A program made the translations under genes and the position numbers. The notes below the pieces were generated by a model. The model was not told the DNA's origin, ran no database searches, and was given only the letters and a program-made list of their open reading frames with translations. From Siminovitchia thermophila (lineage in GTDB: Bacteria; Bacillota; Bacilli; Bacillales; Bacillaceae_C), in assembly GCF_016909185.1 (NCBI RefSeq), contig NZ_JAFBFH010000001.1, positions 62,001 to 126,000 of the forward strand: a stretch of 64,000 nt of DNA. The letters are read 5' to 3'. The stretch's first letter is position 1. Each line of letters starts with the position of its first letter. Positions 44,981 through 53,304 of the stretch are shown one piece after another.

Positions 44981-45130
44981 GTTTGTATGGATAGGGTCGA
45001 AAGTAGATCGTACATCTGGCGAGTCAAGCGGAATTCTCAAAAATTCGTCACGTAAAACCGGAAAATAGCAAAGTAAATCGAAAAGTGTGAATGGCTTGCT
45101 ATCACCAGCCTCTCGAACAGCATTTTCCCC

Positions 45131-45584
45131 TTATACCCTTATCCATTCACCTTGAACATTTACACCCGCATCAACCAACAAATTAAAAACAGGGCATCTT
45201 TTTTCCACTTCACTTTTTAAAGCATTTATTTTTTCTTCGCTTTCATTCGTTTTAATGTGTACCTTATAATGAACCGTTTGAAAGTGGGGAGAAATTCCTT
45301 CAACTCCCTGCAATCCCCGTAAATCAAGCGCTCCTTCATTTTGAAATTCCACACCTTCATACGAGAATTGTTGTTCCTTGGCAATGAGCGCAATCATGAC
45401 GGAAGTACAACTGGATAACCCGCCCAATACAAGCTCAACCGGGTTTGGTCCTTTGTCCGTCCCCCCCCAGACTGGCTGGTTCATCAACAATTATTTTTTC
45501 AAAATCCCTGATGAAAATGGAGGTTTGCAATCCTTTTTCCCATTTACCGCTTGTTTTTACTTTCATAAATTGTGCTGTTGCCAT
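45131..45584 (-). pseudogene. OsmC-family protein with frameshift in a G8 run
   Basis: Thiol peroxidase-like OsmC/YhfA family protein in two frames. The N-terminal part starts at ATG 45584 with AGAGGTG upstream and reads MATAQFMKVKTSGKW to EKIIVDEPASLGG; the C-terminal part continues GGTDKGPNPVELVLGGLSSC with the conserved Cys, and ends at 45131. The two join in frame if one G is removed from the run of eight (45461-45468, minus strand), giving a normal protein of about 150 aa with the second Cys in EKRCPVFNLL. Otherwise the gene is intact and has a terminator. Error, recent mutation or slippage at the G run are the three explanations. Confidence 0.88.
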
Positions 45585-45720
45585 TTCAATACACCTCTTC
45601 TTTAATTATTTTTACTTGGCCGTCTTGCGTTGGGGAATCGACTAGACTGTTTACCCCTTTGATTCCCGAAAACTGTAAGTTTCAAAACATAAACCCACTC
45701 TTTAAATATACGAGCGAACA

Positions 45721-46452
45721 TCACTTAAATTCACTAAATCTTGTTCCGTTGGGATCAATCGATTGCAGTATTGACAACTCTTCTTTCGTAACCGGAGGAA
45801 ATTCAATGAACTCCTCGTGCTTTTCCACAACAAATCCCGTGTTCTCTTGAATTTCTTGCAAAGAGCTGTTTGGAAAAATAGCGTAAAGACGCAGACGCCC
45901 ATCCTCCTTTGATTTTTTAAAAATGCCAAGTGGCGTGATGACAAATTCCGTATTGCCCGCAGCGGTCACAATATCCAATTTCTCCACTAGGCTCCTTTTA
46001 TCATGATTCGTTTTCCAAAGGATGCCCCTCTTGGCAGTTGGAAGCAAAGCCGCACTGCCCGCCCCGCCCGGCAATCGGACTTTCGGTTGGTCATACGTTC
46101 CGATTGCACTCAAGTTCATCCTACCATACCCATCAATTTGCGCTCCACTTAAAAAAGCTACATCAAGCCCGCCACGAGCCGATAAGTCGAAAATATCGGA
46201 AAGCGGAAAATCAGAAATGGACCCTTCCCGCAATACAGGATCTGCCGAAGAATAACTTGAAAAAGCTGCAGGTACAGCATCCACCCCTCCCGGGATGCTC
46301 AAGTACACCGCTGTTTGGGCATGCAACTTTTTCGCCAATTGAATCGCTACCGCGGGCATGGGAGAGGCTACTCCATGAAAGACGCGCTCACCGTCTTTGA
46401 TTAGACGGGCCATCGCAATCGTGATGTTATCAGCCAATTGAACATTAGACAT
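45721..46452 (-). CDS. Class I CoA-transferase beta-like subunit, second pair
   Basis: Protein of 243 aa with the fold of the B subunit of glutaconate- or IpdAB-type CoA transferases: SARGGLDVAFLSGAQIDGYG, QPKVRLPGGAGSAALLPTA and the ending SIDPNGTRF are colinear with the first beta subunit at 47248. At the place where that one has VYEGGGVGG, with its Glu49, this one has VYLSIPGGV, Leu51 in place of the Glu. The catalytic glutamate therefore appears to be missing. The start overlaps the stop of the preceding alpha-like gene by eight bases, so the pair is coupled. It may be an inactive regulatory subunit or belong to the hydrolase-like branch of the family. Confidence 0.85.
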   Translation of the reverse strand: MSNVQLADNITIAMARLIKDGERVFHGVASPMPAVAIQLAKKLHAQTAVYLSIPGGVDAVPAAFSSYSSADPVLREGSISDFPLSDIFDLSARGGLDVAFLSGAQIDGYGRMNLSAIGTYDQPKVRLPGGAGSAALLPTAKRGILWKTNHDKRSLVEKLDIVTAAGNTEFVITPLGIFKKSKEDGRLRLYAIFPNSSLQEIQENTGFVVEKHEEFIEFPPVTKEELSILQSIDPNGTRFSEFK

Positions 46453-47230
46453 GGATTTCAGCCTCCTTTACTTTTTCCACGAACCCTTCGCAATTCTGCA
46501 AATATGCCACAACACCGGCTTTGTCGATAGAATACAAAGGTGCACAACTGCCTGGTGCCGCTCCGTTTTCAGCCAAGACGACATGCTCGACGAGGAAGCC
46601 GGGAACTTGCGGCCTGACAGTCCAGCTTTCGGAATCAATTACTTGTTCGGCTGTGACGATTACTTTTTTCGCCGCCCGTACCATAATCAGATCTTCAAAC
46701 ACTGCTCCTTCGATAAAAGCATTTCCTTTTTCATCGGCAATGTTAGTGTGAATCACCGTGTAATCTGGACGCAGTGCGGAAACTACGGCTGTTTTTTCAC
46801 CTGTAAAAGGACAGGTAACATAGCGAACCTCTCCCGTAAGCTCCGGAAGCTCGCTTCCTTGAAATCCGTTGAGTGGCTGAAAAGGGATACCATAAATGCT
46901 TGCCCGCAAAGCCGCGATGACACTGGCACATGCATGTTCATACACTGTAATGTCTCCTTTTTGGACGCCTTTACGATAGCTTTGCGCCAATCCAAACATT
47001 TCAAAGCCAATGTAGCCGCCGTATACAGCCTTTAGCGATTGAGCCGCCGCTAACAGATCGACATCCAAGGCGCCGGCTGTTTTAATAACGGAAAGATTCT
47101 TCTTTTCTTGACGGATCAACTCTTTGACGAACGCCACCGGAGAGCGGTGCAGCGCATTTCCGCCAAGGGCGAGCAACGCTCCGTCTTCAACGGCTGCCAC
47201 CGCTGTTTTTAAGCTTGTTTGTTTTGACAT
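46445..47230 (-). CDS. Class I CoA-transferase alpha-like subunit, second pair
   Basis: Protein of 261 aa, A subunit partner of the 45721 gene. It has LALGGNALHRSPVAFVKELI in the N-terminal CoA-binding region, then VTCPFTGEKTAVVSALRPDY and VIHTNIADEKGNAFIEGAVF, matching the layout of the alpha subunit at 48009 (DPFTNEKVELLPACYPDV, VIHVHRADQYGN). It is 80 residues shorter than that one. The ATG follows AGGAGGAG and is 17 bases after the first beta gene, so all four subunits are in one operon. The substrate is unknown. Confidence 0.87.
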   Translation of the reverse strand: MSKQTSLKTAVAAVEDGALLALGGNALHRSPVAFVKELIRQEKKNLSVIKTAGALDVDLLAAAQSLKAVYGGYIGFEMFGLAQSYRKGVQKGDITVYEHACASVIAALRASIYGIPFQPLNGFQGSELPELTGEVRYVTCPFTGEKTAVVSALRPDYTVIHTNIADEKGNAFIEGAVFEDLIMVRAAKKVIVTAEQVIDSESWTVRPQVPGFLVEHVVLAENGAAPGSCAPLYSIDKAGVVAYLQNCEGFVEKVKEAEIHV

Positions 47231-47247
47231 TTGTTTTCTCCTCCTTT

Positions 47248-48006
47248 TTATGCAATGACAATGCCATCAGGATCAAGCGTCCGCAATGTTTTCAAGTCAG
47301 CTTCTGTCGGAGGATCCACATAGGACCAGTCGTCGGCTACTTCAATTGGGAAGCTGCTGTTTGCCTGAACATCATCCAACGTATATCCCCTAAATAATTG
47401 AAGCAATGTCATTTTCTTTGTTTCTTCAGCAAATCCGTACACACCGATCTGTGTAATGACGCGATATGGTCCCGTATTGGCCGGCAATCCGGCTTCCTCC
47501 CGCCTGCCTGGCCCTTGCAAATACCCGGGACTTGTTAAAAAGTCGAGCCTGTTAACAAACTTTCTCTTATCCTGACCCATGATGATGATCGTACGTTCAC
47601 ACAAGGATGCGATATCGGCTCCGCCGCCGGAGCCGGGCAACCTTACTTTCGGCTTTTCCCAATCACCGATTACGGTTGTGTTCAAATTTCCGTACTGATC
47701 GATCTGGGCGCCACCCAAGAATCCGTAACGGATCCAGCCTGCTTGCGCCAAACTCATCACATAGTCCATAGAGCCGACTGTCACGCCGTTTTCATATGTC
47801 AACGACTCACTTACCTGAATCGGCAGCCTTCCGGTTGGCTTCCCTCCCACTCCACCGCCTTCATAGACAAGCAACAAATCGGGTGCATGAGTATTTAAAG
47901 CCAAAACAGAAGCGAGAAGCGGCATGCCCGTTCCTACATAAACAGCCGCATCTTTCGGTAAAAGACGCGATGCCGCAATAATCATTTTTTCTGTATCGTT
48001 TCCCAT
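47248..48006 (-). CDS. Class I CoA-transferase beta subunit, first pair
   Basis: Protein of 252 aa similar to the B subunits of glutaconate CoA-transferase and of IpdAB. Features: VYVGTGMPLLASVLA, LLVYEGGGVGGKPTGRLP with Glu49 at the position of the catalytic glutamate that forms the enzyme-CoA thioester in this family, FLGGAQIDQYGNLNTTVIG and KVRLPGSGGGADIASL. The ATG has AAAAGGAGAGG upstream and lies two bases after the first alpha gene's stop. Substrate is unknown; coupling to a methionine-type transporter under a SAM riboswitch is discussed with the operon. Confidence 0.9.
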   Translation of the reverse strand: MGNDTEKMIIAASRLLPKDAAVYVGTGMPLLASVLALNTHAPDLLLVYEGGGVGGKPTGRLPIQVSESLTYENGVTVGSMDYVMSLAQAGWIRYGFLGGAQIDQYGNLNTTVIGDWEKPKVRLPGSGGGADIASLCERTIIIMGQDKRKFVNRLDFLTSPGYLQGPGRREEAGLPANTGPYRVITQIGVYGFAEETKKMTLLQLFRGYTLDDVQANSSFPIEVADDWSYVDPPTEADLKTLRTLDPDGIVIA

Positions 48007-48008
48007 TT

Positions 48009-49034
48009 TTATCCTCTCCTTTTCGCCACTTTTGGATATGGCGCCAATTTCTTTTCAATTTTCTCCAACTGTTTCAACACACGGACACCACCAATTTGCT
48101 CCAAATATTCGTAGTGATCATGGCTGCCATACACATATTCCTGCAAATAGGTTTCAACGCCTTCATCACTGATAGATGCATCCAGCCAAATTTGCCAATG
48201 ATCTTCATCGAATGAATAAAGGCTCGGCACTTGATTTGGATGAGAACCGTATGGTACTTCAACAACCGCATCCACAACGAAATAAGGAATTTTCGTCAAG
48301 TCCGGACGACTTGAAAATACTTCGTCATGTACGATTTCTTCCGCTGTCACTAAGACGAATTTTGCCGCGTGGGCCAGTTCAATGTCTTCCGCGACATTCC
48401 CATCAATTTGACAGTTTCCATATTGATCAGCACGGTGGACATGGATGACCGCGACATCCGGATAACAAGCGGGCAGAAGCTCCACTTTCTCGTTTGTAAA
48501 AGGGTCCGTGATTGTTTTCGATCCGCTGTAATGTAAAGTATCCGTGCCAAGCGAGGATCTCGTCGGGTAAAAAGATAAACCTTTCATCGCCGCGGTAAAG
48601 CGCCATTGAAAACCGGCATTTGTAATCTCGGATAACACTTTCAACCGGCCGGATTCAACCGCTCTTCTCGTTGGAAGTGACAGTCCCCGCACTTCATCGG
48701 CAAAACCGTAGGAGACTTCCGCTTTTGTGATGTTTCCCGCTGCCGCCAACAATTGCCAATCATGCTGTGATCCTTTCGTGCCAATTGTCAGATTCCCTGT
48801 TTTTTGGCGGATGATTTCATGCACCGCGGCAATCGGGTTGCGCACCGATCCCATTCCGCCAAAAACGATATAATCCCCTTCTTTCACCCCACGCGCCACC
48901 GCTTCTTGCAATGTGGCTCTCTTGTCTTTTTTCACGAGTGATTTATTGTTTTTTCGGAACTCCCTTATTTTGTCCGGATGCTCCCACCCGAAAAGCCTGG
49001 ATGTGGTATCTTCCTTTATGAATGTTTGAGTCAT
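48009..49034 (-). CDS. Class I CoA-transferase alpha subunit, first pair
   Basis: Protein of 341 aa, A subunit of a glutaconate-type CoA transferase. It has the glycine-rich DYIVFGGMGSVRNPIAAVHE, then LTIGTKGSQHDWQLLAAAGN, DPFTNEKVELLPACYPDVAV and HRADQYGNCQIDGNVAEDIE. A 40-residue N-terminal leader (RLFGWEHPDKIREFRKNNKS) and a C-terminal helical tail make it longer than IpdA. The ATG follows AAAGGAGG, 24 bases after the metI stop, with no terminator between, so it is read with metQNI from the SAM-I leader. Confidence 0.9.
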   Translation of the reverse strand: MTQTFIKEDTTSRLFGWEHPDKIREFRKNNKSLVKKDKRATLQEAVARGVKEGDYIVFGGMGSVRNPIAAVHEIIRQKTGNLTIGTKGSQHDWQLLAAAGNITKAEVSYGFADEVRGLSLPTRRAVESGRLKVLSEITNAGFQWRFTAAMKGLSFYPTRSSLGTDTLHYSGSKTITDPFTNEKVELLPACYPDVAVIHVHRADQYGNCQIDGNVAEDIELAHAAKFVLVTAEEIVHDEVFSSRPDLTKIPYFVVDAVVEVPYGSHPNQVPSLYSFDEDHWQIWLDASISDEGVETYLQEYVYGSHDHYEYLEQIGGVRVLKQLEKIEKKLAPYPKVAKRRG

Positions 49035-49058
49035 TGTTTTTCCTCCTTTGATATACCA

Positions 49059-49712
49059 TTATCTTTTATCTACTGCCCTGGCTGCCCGGTCGCCGACAAA
49101 CTGGATCAATTGAACGAGAATAACCAATATGATCACCGTGGCAATCATGACATCGTTTTGGAAACGGTAATAGCCGAAGCGAATGGCCAAGTCGCCAATT
49201 CCTCCGCCGCCGACGATGCCAGCCATTGCCGAATAGCTTAATAGACTGATCACCGTCACAGTAAGTCCGGCTATCATGCCCGGCTTCGCTTCAGGAAGCA
49301 GGACATCTTTCATAATCAGCCACGGGGAAGCGCCGCATGATTCCGCCGCTTCGATCACCCCTTTATCAATTTCCCGTAATGATGTTTCCACAAGGCGGGC
49401 GTAAAAAGGGATGGCGGCGACGGTCAGTGAGACGCTTGCAGCCACCGGTCCCATCGTTGTTCCCAGGATCAATTTTGTAAACGGAATAAGAACAACGAGT
49501 AAAATGATAAATGGGATCGAGCGAATGATATTGATGATGCTTCCAGCCACGCTTTGTATATAGCGGTTTTGCCAAAACATGCCTTCACTTGTCACAAAAA
49601 GGGCTACCCCCATAGGGACGCCGATGATGACCGCAAACGCAACAGCAATGCCCATCATCCATGACGTTTCAACAAATGCTTTTCCAAACTCATTTACCAT
49701 TTCAGGCAACAT
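49059..49712 (-). CDS. metI: Methionine-type ABC transporter permease
   Basis: Permease of 217 aa with five helices. The EAA coupling loop is EAAESCGASPWLIMKDVLLPEAKPG, seen here in the short form EAAESCGASPWLIMKDV, and RSIPFIILLVVLIPFTK is typical of MetI. The start at 49712 follows GGAGG by nine bases; a TTG two codons earlier is possible. It overlaps the metN stop by 11 bases. In other Bacillaceae metI ends the operon; here four CoA-transferase genes follow. Confidence 0.93.
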   Translation of the reverse strand: MLPEMVNEFGKAFVETSWMMGIAVAFAVIIGVPMGVALFVTSEGMFWQNRYIQSVAGSIINIIRSIPFIILLVVLIPFTKLILGTTMGPVAASVSLTVAAIPFYARLVETSLREIDKGVIEAAESCGASPWLIMKDVLLPEAKPGMIAGLTVTVISLLSYSAMAGIVGGGGIGDLAIRFGYYRFQNDVMIATVIILVILVQLIQFVGDRAARAVDKR

Positions 49713-50703
49713 CGGCAAGCACCTCCAATTGATTCGTCCTTTTCGTTATATATCGAATCGCCTGCCGGACATCTGATTGACTGCCAATCATTTCGATGAT
49801 GAGTGTTCCGAGCGGACGTTCCTGAATGTAAGAAATTTGACCATGCAGGATATTCACAGAAATATGAAATTGTCTTAATGTCTCCGAAATGACCGCCTCT
49901 TCGGCCGAATCTCCTTTGAAAGTGATTTGGACAATCGCCCCTTTTCTTCCTAAAAGAAGTCTTTCAGGCAATTCCAGGGAGTGGACCGTTTGAACAAATT
50001 GCTTGGACAAGGCCGTTTGCGGATTGGCAAACATATCATACACATCAGCCAGTTCAACAACCTGCCCATTTTCCATAACAGCCACCCGATGGCATACATT
50101 CTGAACCACTTCCATTTCATGTGTGATTAACACGATCGTGATCCCAAGCGTTTTGTTGATTTTTTTCAACAGTTGCAATATTGACTTTGTTGTTGTCGGA
50201 TCAAGTGCCGAAGTCGCTTCGTCGCATAGAAGCACTTTCGGTTCATTGGCCAGCGCCCGGGCGATACCGACCCGCTGTTTTTGTCCTCCTGAGAGTTGAG
50301 CGGGATAATGAGCGCTACGATCGGACAGCCCTACCATCTCCAAAAGCTCCGGAACCCGCTTTTTAATTTCAGCTTTCGTCTTGCCTGCCGCTTTTAATGA
50401 AAAAGCGATATTGTCATAAACGGTTTTCGAACTAATCAGATGAAAATGTTGAAAAATCATGCCGATCTTTTGGCGCTCTTTCCGAACTTCCTGATCAGAT
50501 AATGCCGTCAATTCTTTACCGTCAATAACAATGATGCCTTGTGTCGGCTTTTCCAGCAGATTCAAGCATCTGAGCAATGTGCTTTTCCCGGCCCCGCTGT
50601 AACCAATGATGCCAAAAATCTCACCTTGGCGAATGGACAAGTTGACATGGTCGACAGCCGTCAACTGTTTATACCGTTTCGTAACATTCACAATTTCGAT
50701 CAT
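49702..50703 (-). CDS. metN: Methionine-type ABC transporter ATPase
   Basis: ATPase of 333 aa that powers import. Walker A is GYSGAGKST, the Q-loop is FQHFHLIS, the signature LSGGQKQR, Walker B VLLCDEATSALD and the H-loop LITHEME. The C-terminal 90 residues form the NIL regulatory domain (from about QITFKGDSAEEAV to the end), which in E. coli MetN binds methionine and stops transport. The start ATGA overlaps metQ's stop. Its full domain set argues for methionine or a close analogue as ligand. Confidence 0.96.
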   Translation of the reverse strand: MIEIVNVTKRYKQLTAVDHVNLSIRQGEIFGIIGYSGAGKSTLLRCLNLLEKPTQGIIVIDGKELTALSDQEVRKERQKIGMIFQHFHLISSKTVYDNIAFSLKAAGKTKAEIKKRVPELLEMVGLSDRSAHYPAQLSGGQKQRVGIARALANEPKVLLCDEATSALDPTTTKSILQLLKKINKTLGITIVLITHEMEVVQNVCHRVAVMENGQVVELADVYDMFANPQTALSKQFVQTVHSLELPERLLLGRKGAIVQITFKGDSAEEAVISETLRQFHISVNILHGQISYIQERPLGTLIIEMIGSQSDVRQAIRYITKRTNQLEVLADVA

Positions 50704-51530
50704 TCATTTTCCTCCTTTTTCACTTGATAGGGCGGTTTCACATATCCCTTTGCATGCTTGTTTGTATAGTCTAAAAATTCATCTGAGTGATAGGCTTTTT
50801 CGAGAGCTTTTGCGAACGGCTTTTCAATATCTTCTTTTCTGAGCGTCACATAAATCAAATAACCTTCCGGTGTTTTTTCGATCTCCACTGCTTCACCTAG
50901 TTTTAATCCCGAAGCCAATGCAAAATTTCCGTTAATAAAAGCAAAATCAGTATCTCCCAATGAACGCGGTGTTTGGGCGGGATCAATTGGTTTGATGTGT
51001 AAATGAAGCTTATTTTCCACGATGTCTTTTTCAGAAACGACAGTTGGATCGGCCTTTTCATTCACAGTGATCAACCCGAAATCCGCAAGCATGTTCAACG
51101 ATCTGGCCAAGTTGGTCGGATCATTGGGCATCGTTATCGTCATCCCTTCTTTCAGATCATCCAACGAATCATGTTTGTCGGAATAAAGTGCGATAGGGGC
51201 AGTCGGAACCGCGTAAGAAGCAACAAGATCCACGTCATGATTTTTATTGAACTGTTTTAAATAGATGCTGTTCTGAAATAGATTGGCGTCTATTTCTCCT
51301 TCGTTTAATGCGATGTTTGGCTGGATGTAATCATTGAACTCCACAATATTTACTCGATATCCCTCCTTTTCAAGAATCGGAATGATGCCTTCTTTCAATT
51401 GATCGCTGTACGGTCCTGCTGTGGCGCCAATGGTGATTTCTTTCTTTTCATCCCCTGCTGAAGTGCTTCCACACGCTCCCAAAGCAAGTAAAGTAAAAAT
51501 CAGGCTAATGGTAAGTAATGTTTTTCTCAT
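50700..51530 (-). CDS. metQ: MetQ-type substrate-binding lipoprotein
   Basis: Extracellular binding lipoprotein of 276 aa of the NlpA/MetQ family. Signal peptide MRKTLLTISLIFTLLALGAC with lipidated Cys20. The mature domain has ITIGATAGPYSDQL, FNDYIQPNIALNEGEIDANL with FQNSIYLKQF, and MPNDPTNLARSLNML, the characteristic MetQ blocks. The start at 51530 follows GGGAG by nine bases. It is the first gene behind the SAM-I riboswitch, about 430 bases downstream. Confidence 0.95.
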   Translation of the reverse strand: MRKTLLTISLIFTLLALGACGSTSAGDEKKEITIGATAGPYSDQLKEGIIPILEKEGYRVNIVEFNDYIQPNIALNEGEIDANLFQNSIYLKQFNKNHDVDLVASYAVPTAPIALYSDKHDSLDDLKEGMTITMPNDPTNLARSLNMLADFGLITVNEKADPTVVSEKDIVENKLHLHIKPIDPAQTPRSLGDTDFAFINGNFALASGLKLGEAVEIEKTPEGYLIYVTLRKEDIEKPFAKALEKAYHSDEFLDYTNKHAKGYVKPPYQVKKEENE

Positions 51531-51717
51531 TTGATGATTCTCCCTCTTTAGCAAATTTATTTTTCCCATGTTATGCCAACAAATCGCAATATAATCGTTT
51601 TAAGATAGGAATACTATGTTTTTTTCCATGACAGTATCCATATTCTTTCCGGCCCTGGCTACGTATCAATGGAAAGCGTCGTGTCACTCAAAACAATTCG
51701 CAATCCACTTTTTTCAT

Positions 51718-51786
51718 AAAAAAGACCCCTTGATTCGCACAACTATGCCGTACGTGGGCAAACTTGTGTAAATCAAGAGGCCTCCG
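51718..51786 (-). terminator. Second terminator between the SAM-I riboswitch and metQ
   Basis: On the minus strand GGCCTCTTGATT and AATCAAGGGGTC form the ends of a long stem followed by TTTTTTATG. It lies about 170 bases beyond the riboswitch terminator and about 190 bases before metQ. Just upstream GACCGGACAACCGGAGG makes another small hairpin. Its 5' arm (GAGGCCTCTT) resembles the riboswitch terminator's arm (GAGACCTCTT). Confidence 0.7.
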
Positions 51787-51957
51787 GTTGTCCGGTCAGC
51801 TTCTTTATCATCTATAGATGTATCAGGCTGGAAATTTCGGTTGTTTTGGCGTCGTCATGGGCAACTATTGATTTTGTAATGACCTGCGACTTCAAGATTC
51901 ATTTTTGCTTCAACACTCCCTTTTACGAAAGCATCTATCATTTCAATAAATGCCCAA

Positions 51958-52137
51958 ATAAAAAGACCCCTTTACACATAAGAGGTCTCCGCTTTAAATC
52001 ATATTTATCAGCTTCGCCCCTTATCTGTCAGACTTCGAACAAAAGTCTGCTGGAATTGGCACCGTTTGAATATAAAATATATTCAATGGTTGCCGAGGCT
52101 TCACAGGGCCAGTCCCTCCACCTCTCTTCATAAGAGT
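51958..52137 (-). ncRNA. SAM-I (S-box) riboswitch
   Basis: Read on the minus strand the aptamer (52137 to about 52017) begins CTCTTATGAAGAGAGGTGGA, then has GGGACTGGCCCTGTGAAGCC, CGGCAACC, a P3 hairpin (TTGAATATA / TATATTCAA), GGTGCCAATTCCAGCAGA and a P4 with CAGACTT / AAGTCTG, closing with GATAAGGGG. A terminator follows (AGACCTCTT / AAGGGGTCT, then TTTTTATTT, 51958-51990). Binding of S-adenosylmethionine should end transcription. It controls metQNI and, by read-through, the CoA-transferase genes. Confidence 0.96.
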
Positions 52138-52220
52138 CATAAAAATCATTTGATTTTGTTTGGAATGTTGAAACCTATTCTATTCCGAATCTTCCCGGTT
52201 GTCAACTAAGTTTTAAAATT

Positions 52221-52607
52221 TTATTGGCTTCTGCCGTTAAAATGTTGAACAAGGTTTTCCGCGATGTCACCAACGACCGGCACTTTTATCCGCTCACGAT
52301 GATATGTCTGGACCATGAGCACCACCCACAAAATGAAGCCAACCAATGAGATAAGCAACTTGAATAACCATCCGACAAAGGGTACATAACTAACGCCTGT
52401 CCCTACAATCCACAGAGTTGCATAAAGGACCATTGACTGCATTGCATGAAATTTTACAAAAGGGCTTTTCTTTTCCAAGATAAAGAAGATAATGCCCGTC
52501 ACGAATGTTCCCAAATAGCATAATAAGCCCGCGACATTTTCTTCAAGGCCGGTGGATGATTTCCTGTCGTTCTCCTTTTGGGGGCCAATTTCATGATGAT
52601 CGTCCAT
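52221..52607 (-). CDS. DUF4870 / Tic20-like membrane protein
   Basis: Protein of 128 aa. After a charged N-terminal 20 residues comes NVAGLLCYLGTFVTGIIFFILEK, the DUF4870 opening, then the conserved SPFVKFHAMQSMVLYATLWI and two more helices (about 78-102). The C-terminus is polar (PVVGDIAENLVQHF). The family is widespread and of unknown role. The ATG follows GGGAG. A perfect-arm palindrome lies 31 bases upstream. Confidence 0.88.
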   Translation of the reverse strand: MDDHHEIGPQKENDRKSSTGLEENVAGLLCYLGTFVTGIIFFILEKKSPFVKFHAMQSMVLYATLWIVGTGVSYVPFVGWLFKLLISLVGFILWVVLMVQTYHRERIKVPVVGDIAENLVQHFNGRSQ

Positions 52608-52637
52608 TCACTGCTCTCCCTTTCAAGTAATTTTTGC

Positions 52638-52651
52638 TGACACGAGTGTCA
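52638..52651. promoter_or_regulatory. Operator-like palindrome upstream of the DUF4870 gene
   Basis: TGACAC-GA-GTGTCA, two 6-bp arms with a 2-bp centre, 31 bases before the start codon. The binding protein is unknown. The remaining gene-free interval up to 52944 holds a strong extended -10 (TGGTATAAT, 52778-52786) pointing toward the small gene at 52945. Confidence 0.45.
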
Positions 52652-52944
52652 CAAATCACACCATTTATTCAACCTTACATAAAAAAGTGAATCTAATCAA
52701 TCATAATTTAGCCAAAAAAAGAACCCATAGCATGATAGCAGATTTTTCCCCACGTTCAACGGGCAAGGTCCAGAGCATGGTATAATCTATGAATAATGAG
52801 TCTGACAGATTTATGAAATAGGAGAAGTTCGTTCCGCCGTACAGCCAACGACGGCTTTGAAAAGAATGGTGGAAGTACATGAAAGCGCTATAAGCTAAAA
52901 AAGATATAGAATGAAAACGACACATTTTAGGGGAGTTGTTTGTT

Positions 52945-53163
52945 TTGAATAACGAATTGAAACTTTTGATAGCTATGTTTTTAATTATCGTCCCTATTTT
53001 ACTTTCAATTTTTTTCAGTTTTAAAAGTGAGCTCTTGTTGCCCAAAGGTTACGATTTAGCACTTGATGGATATGTAATATCTAAAACGATGGTGATGATT
53101 TTTACCTTTTATTTACTGACTAAAACAGGATTTTTTATTTTGCGACATATTAAAAAAGACTAG
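52945..53163 (+). CDS. Small two-helix membrane protein
   Basis: Hydrophobic protein of 72 aa. Helix one is about residues 7-26 (LLIAMFLIIVPILLSIFF), helix two about 46-64 (MVMIFTFYLLTKTGFFIL), with KSELLLPKGYDLALDGY between and a basic tail RHIKKD. The start is a TTG nine bases after GGGGAG. The extended -10 at 52778-52786 would give a leader of about 150 bases. No family recognised. A short hairpin CTAGCTGTATACTAG overlaps its stop. Confidence 0.6.
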   Translation: MNNELKLLIAMFLIIVPILLSIFFSFKSELLLPKGYDLALDGYVISKTMVMIFTFYLLTKTGFFILRHIKKD

Positions 53164-53304
53164 CTGTATACTAGTCTGAGGCTGGCGACAAAGCATTTGG
53201 GACTGTAACAGTTTTTCCAGGTTTATTCAAACTATACGATTATATTTCGTCCTCCTAGAAATTTTTGATGTTATTCCCCCTTATAAAATTATATAAATGG
53301 GGGT

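Noticed and set aside
45461-45468. Phase-variable switch in the OsmC gene
   Set aside because: Possible, but single-base errors in other short G runs here make a sequencing or assembly fault the simpler reading; kept only as an alternative.
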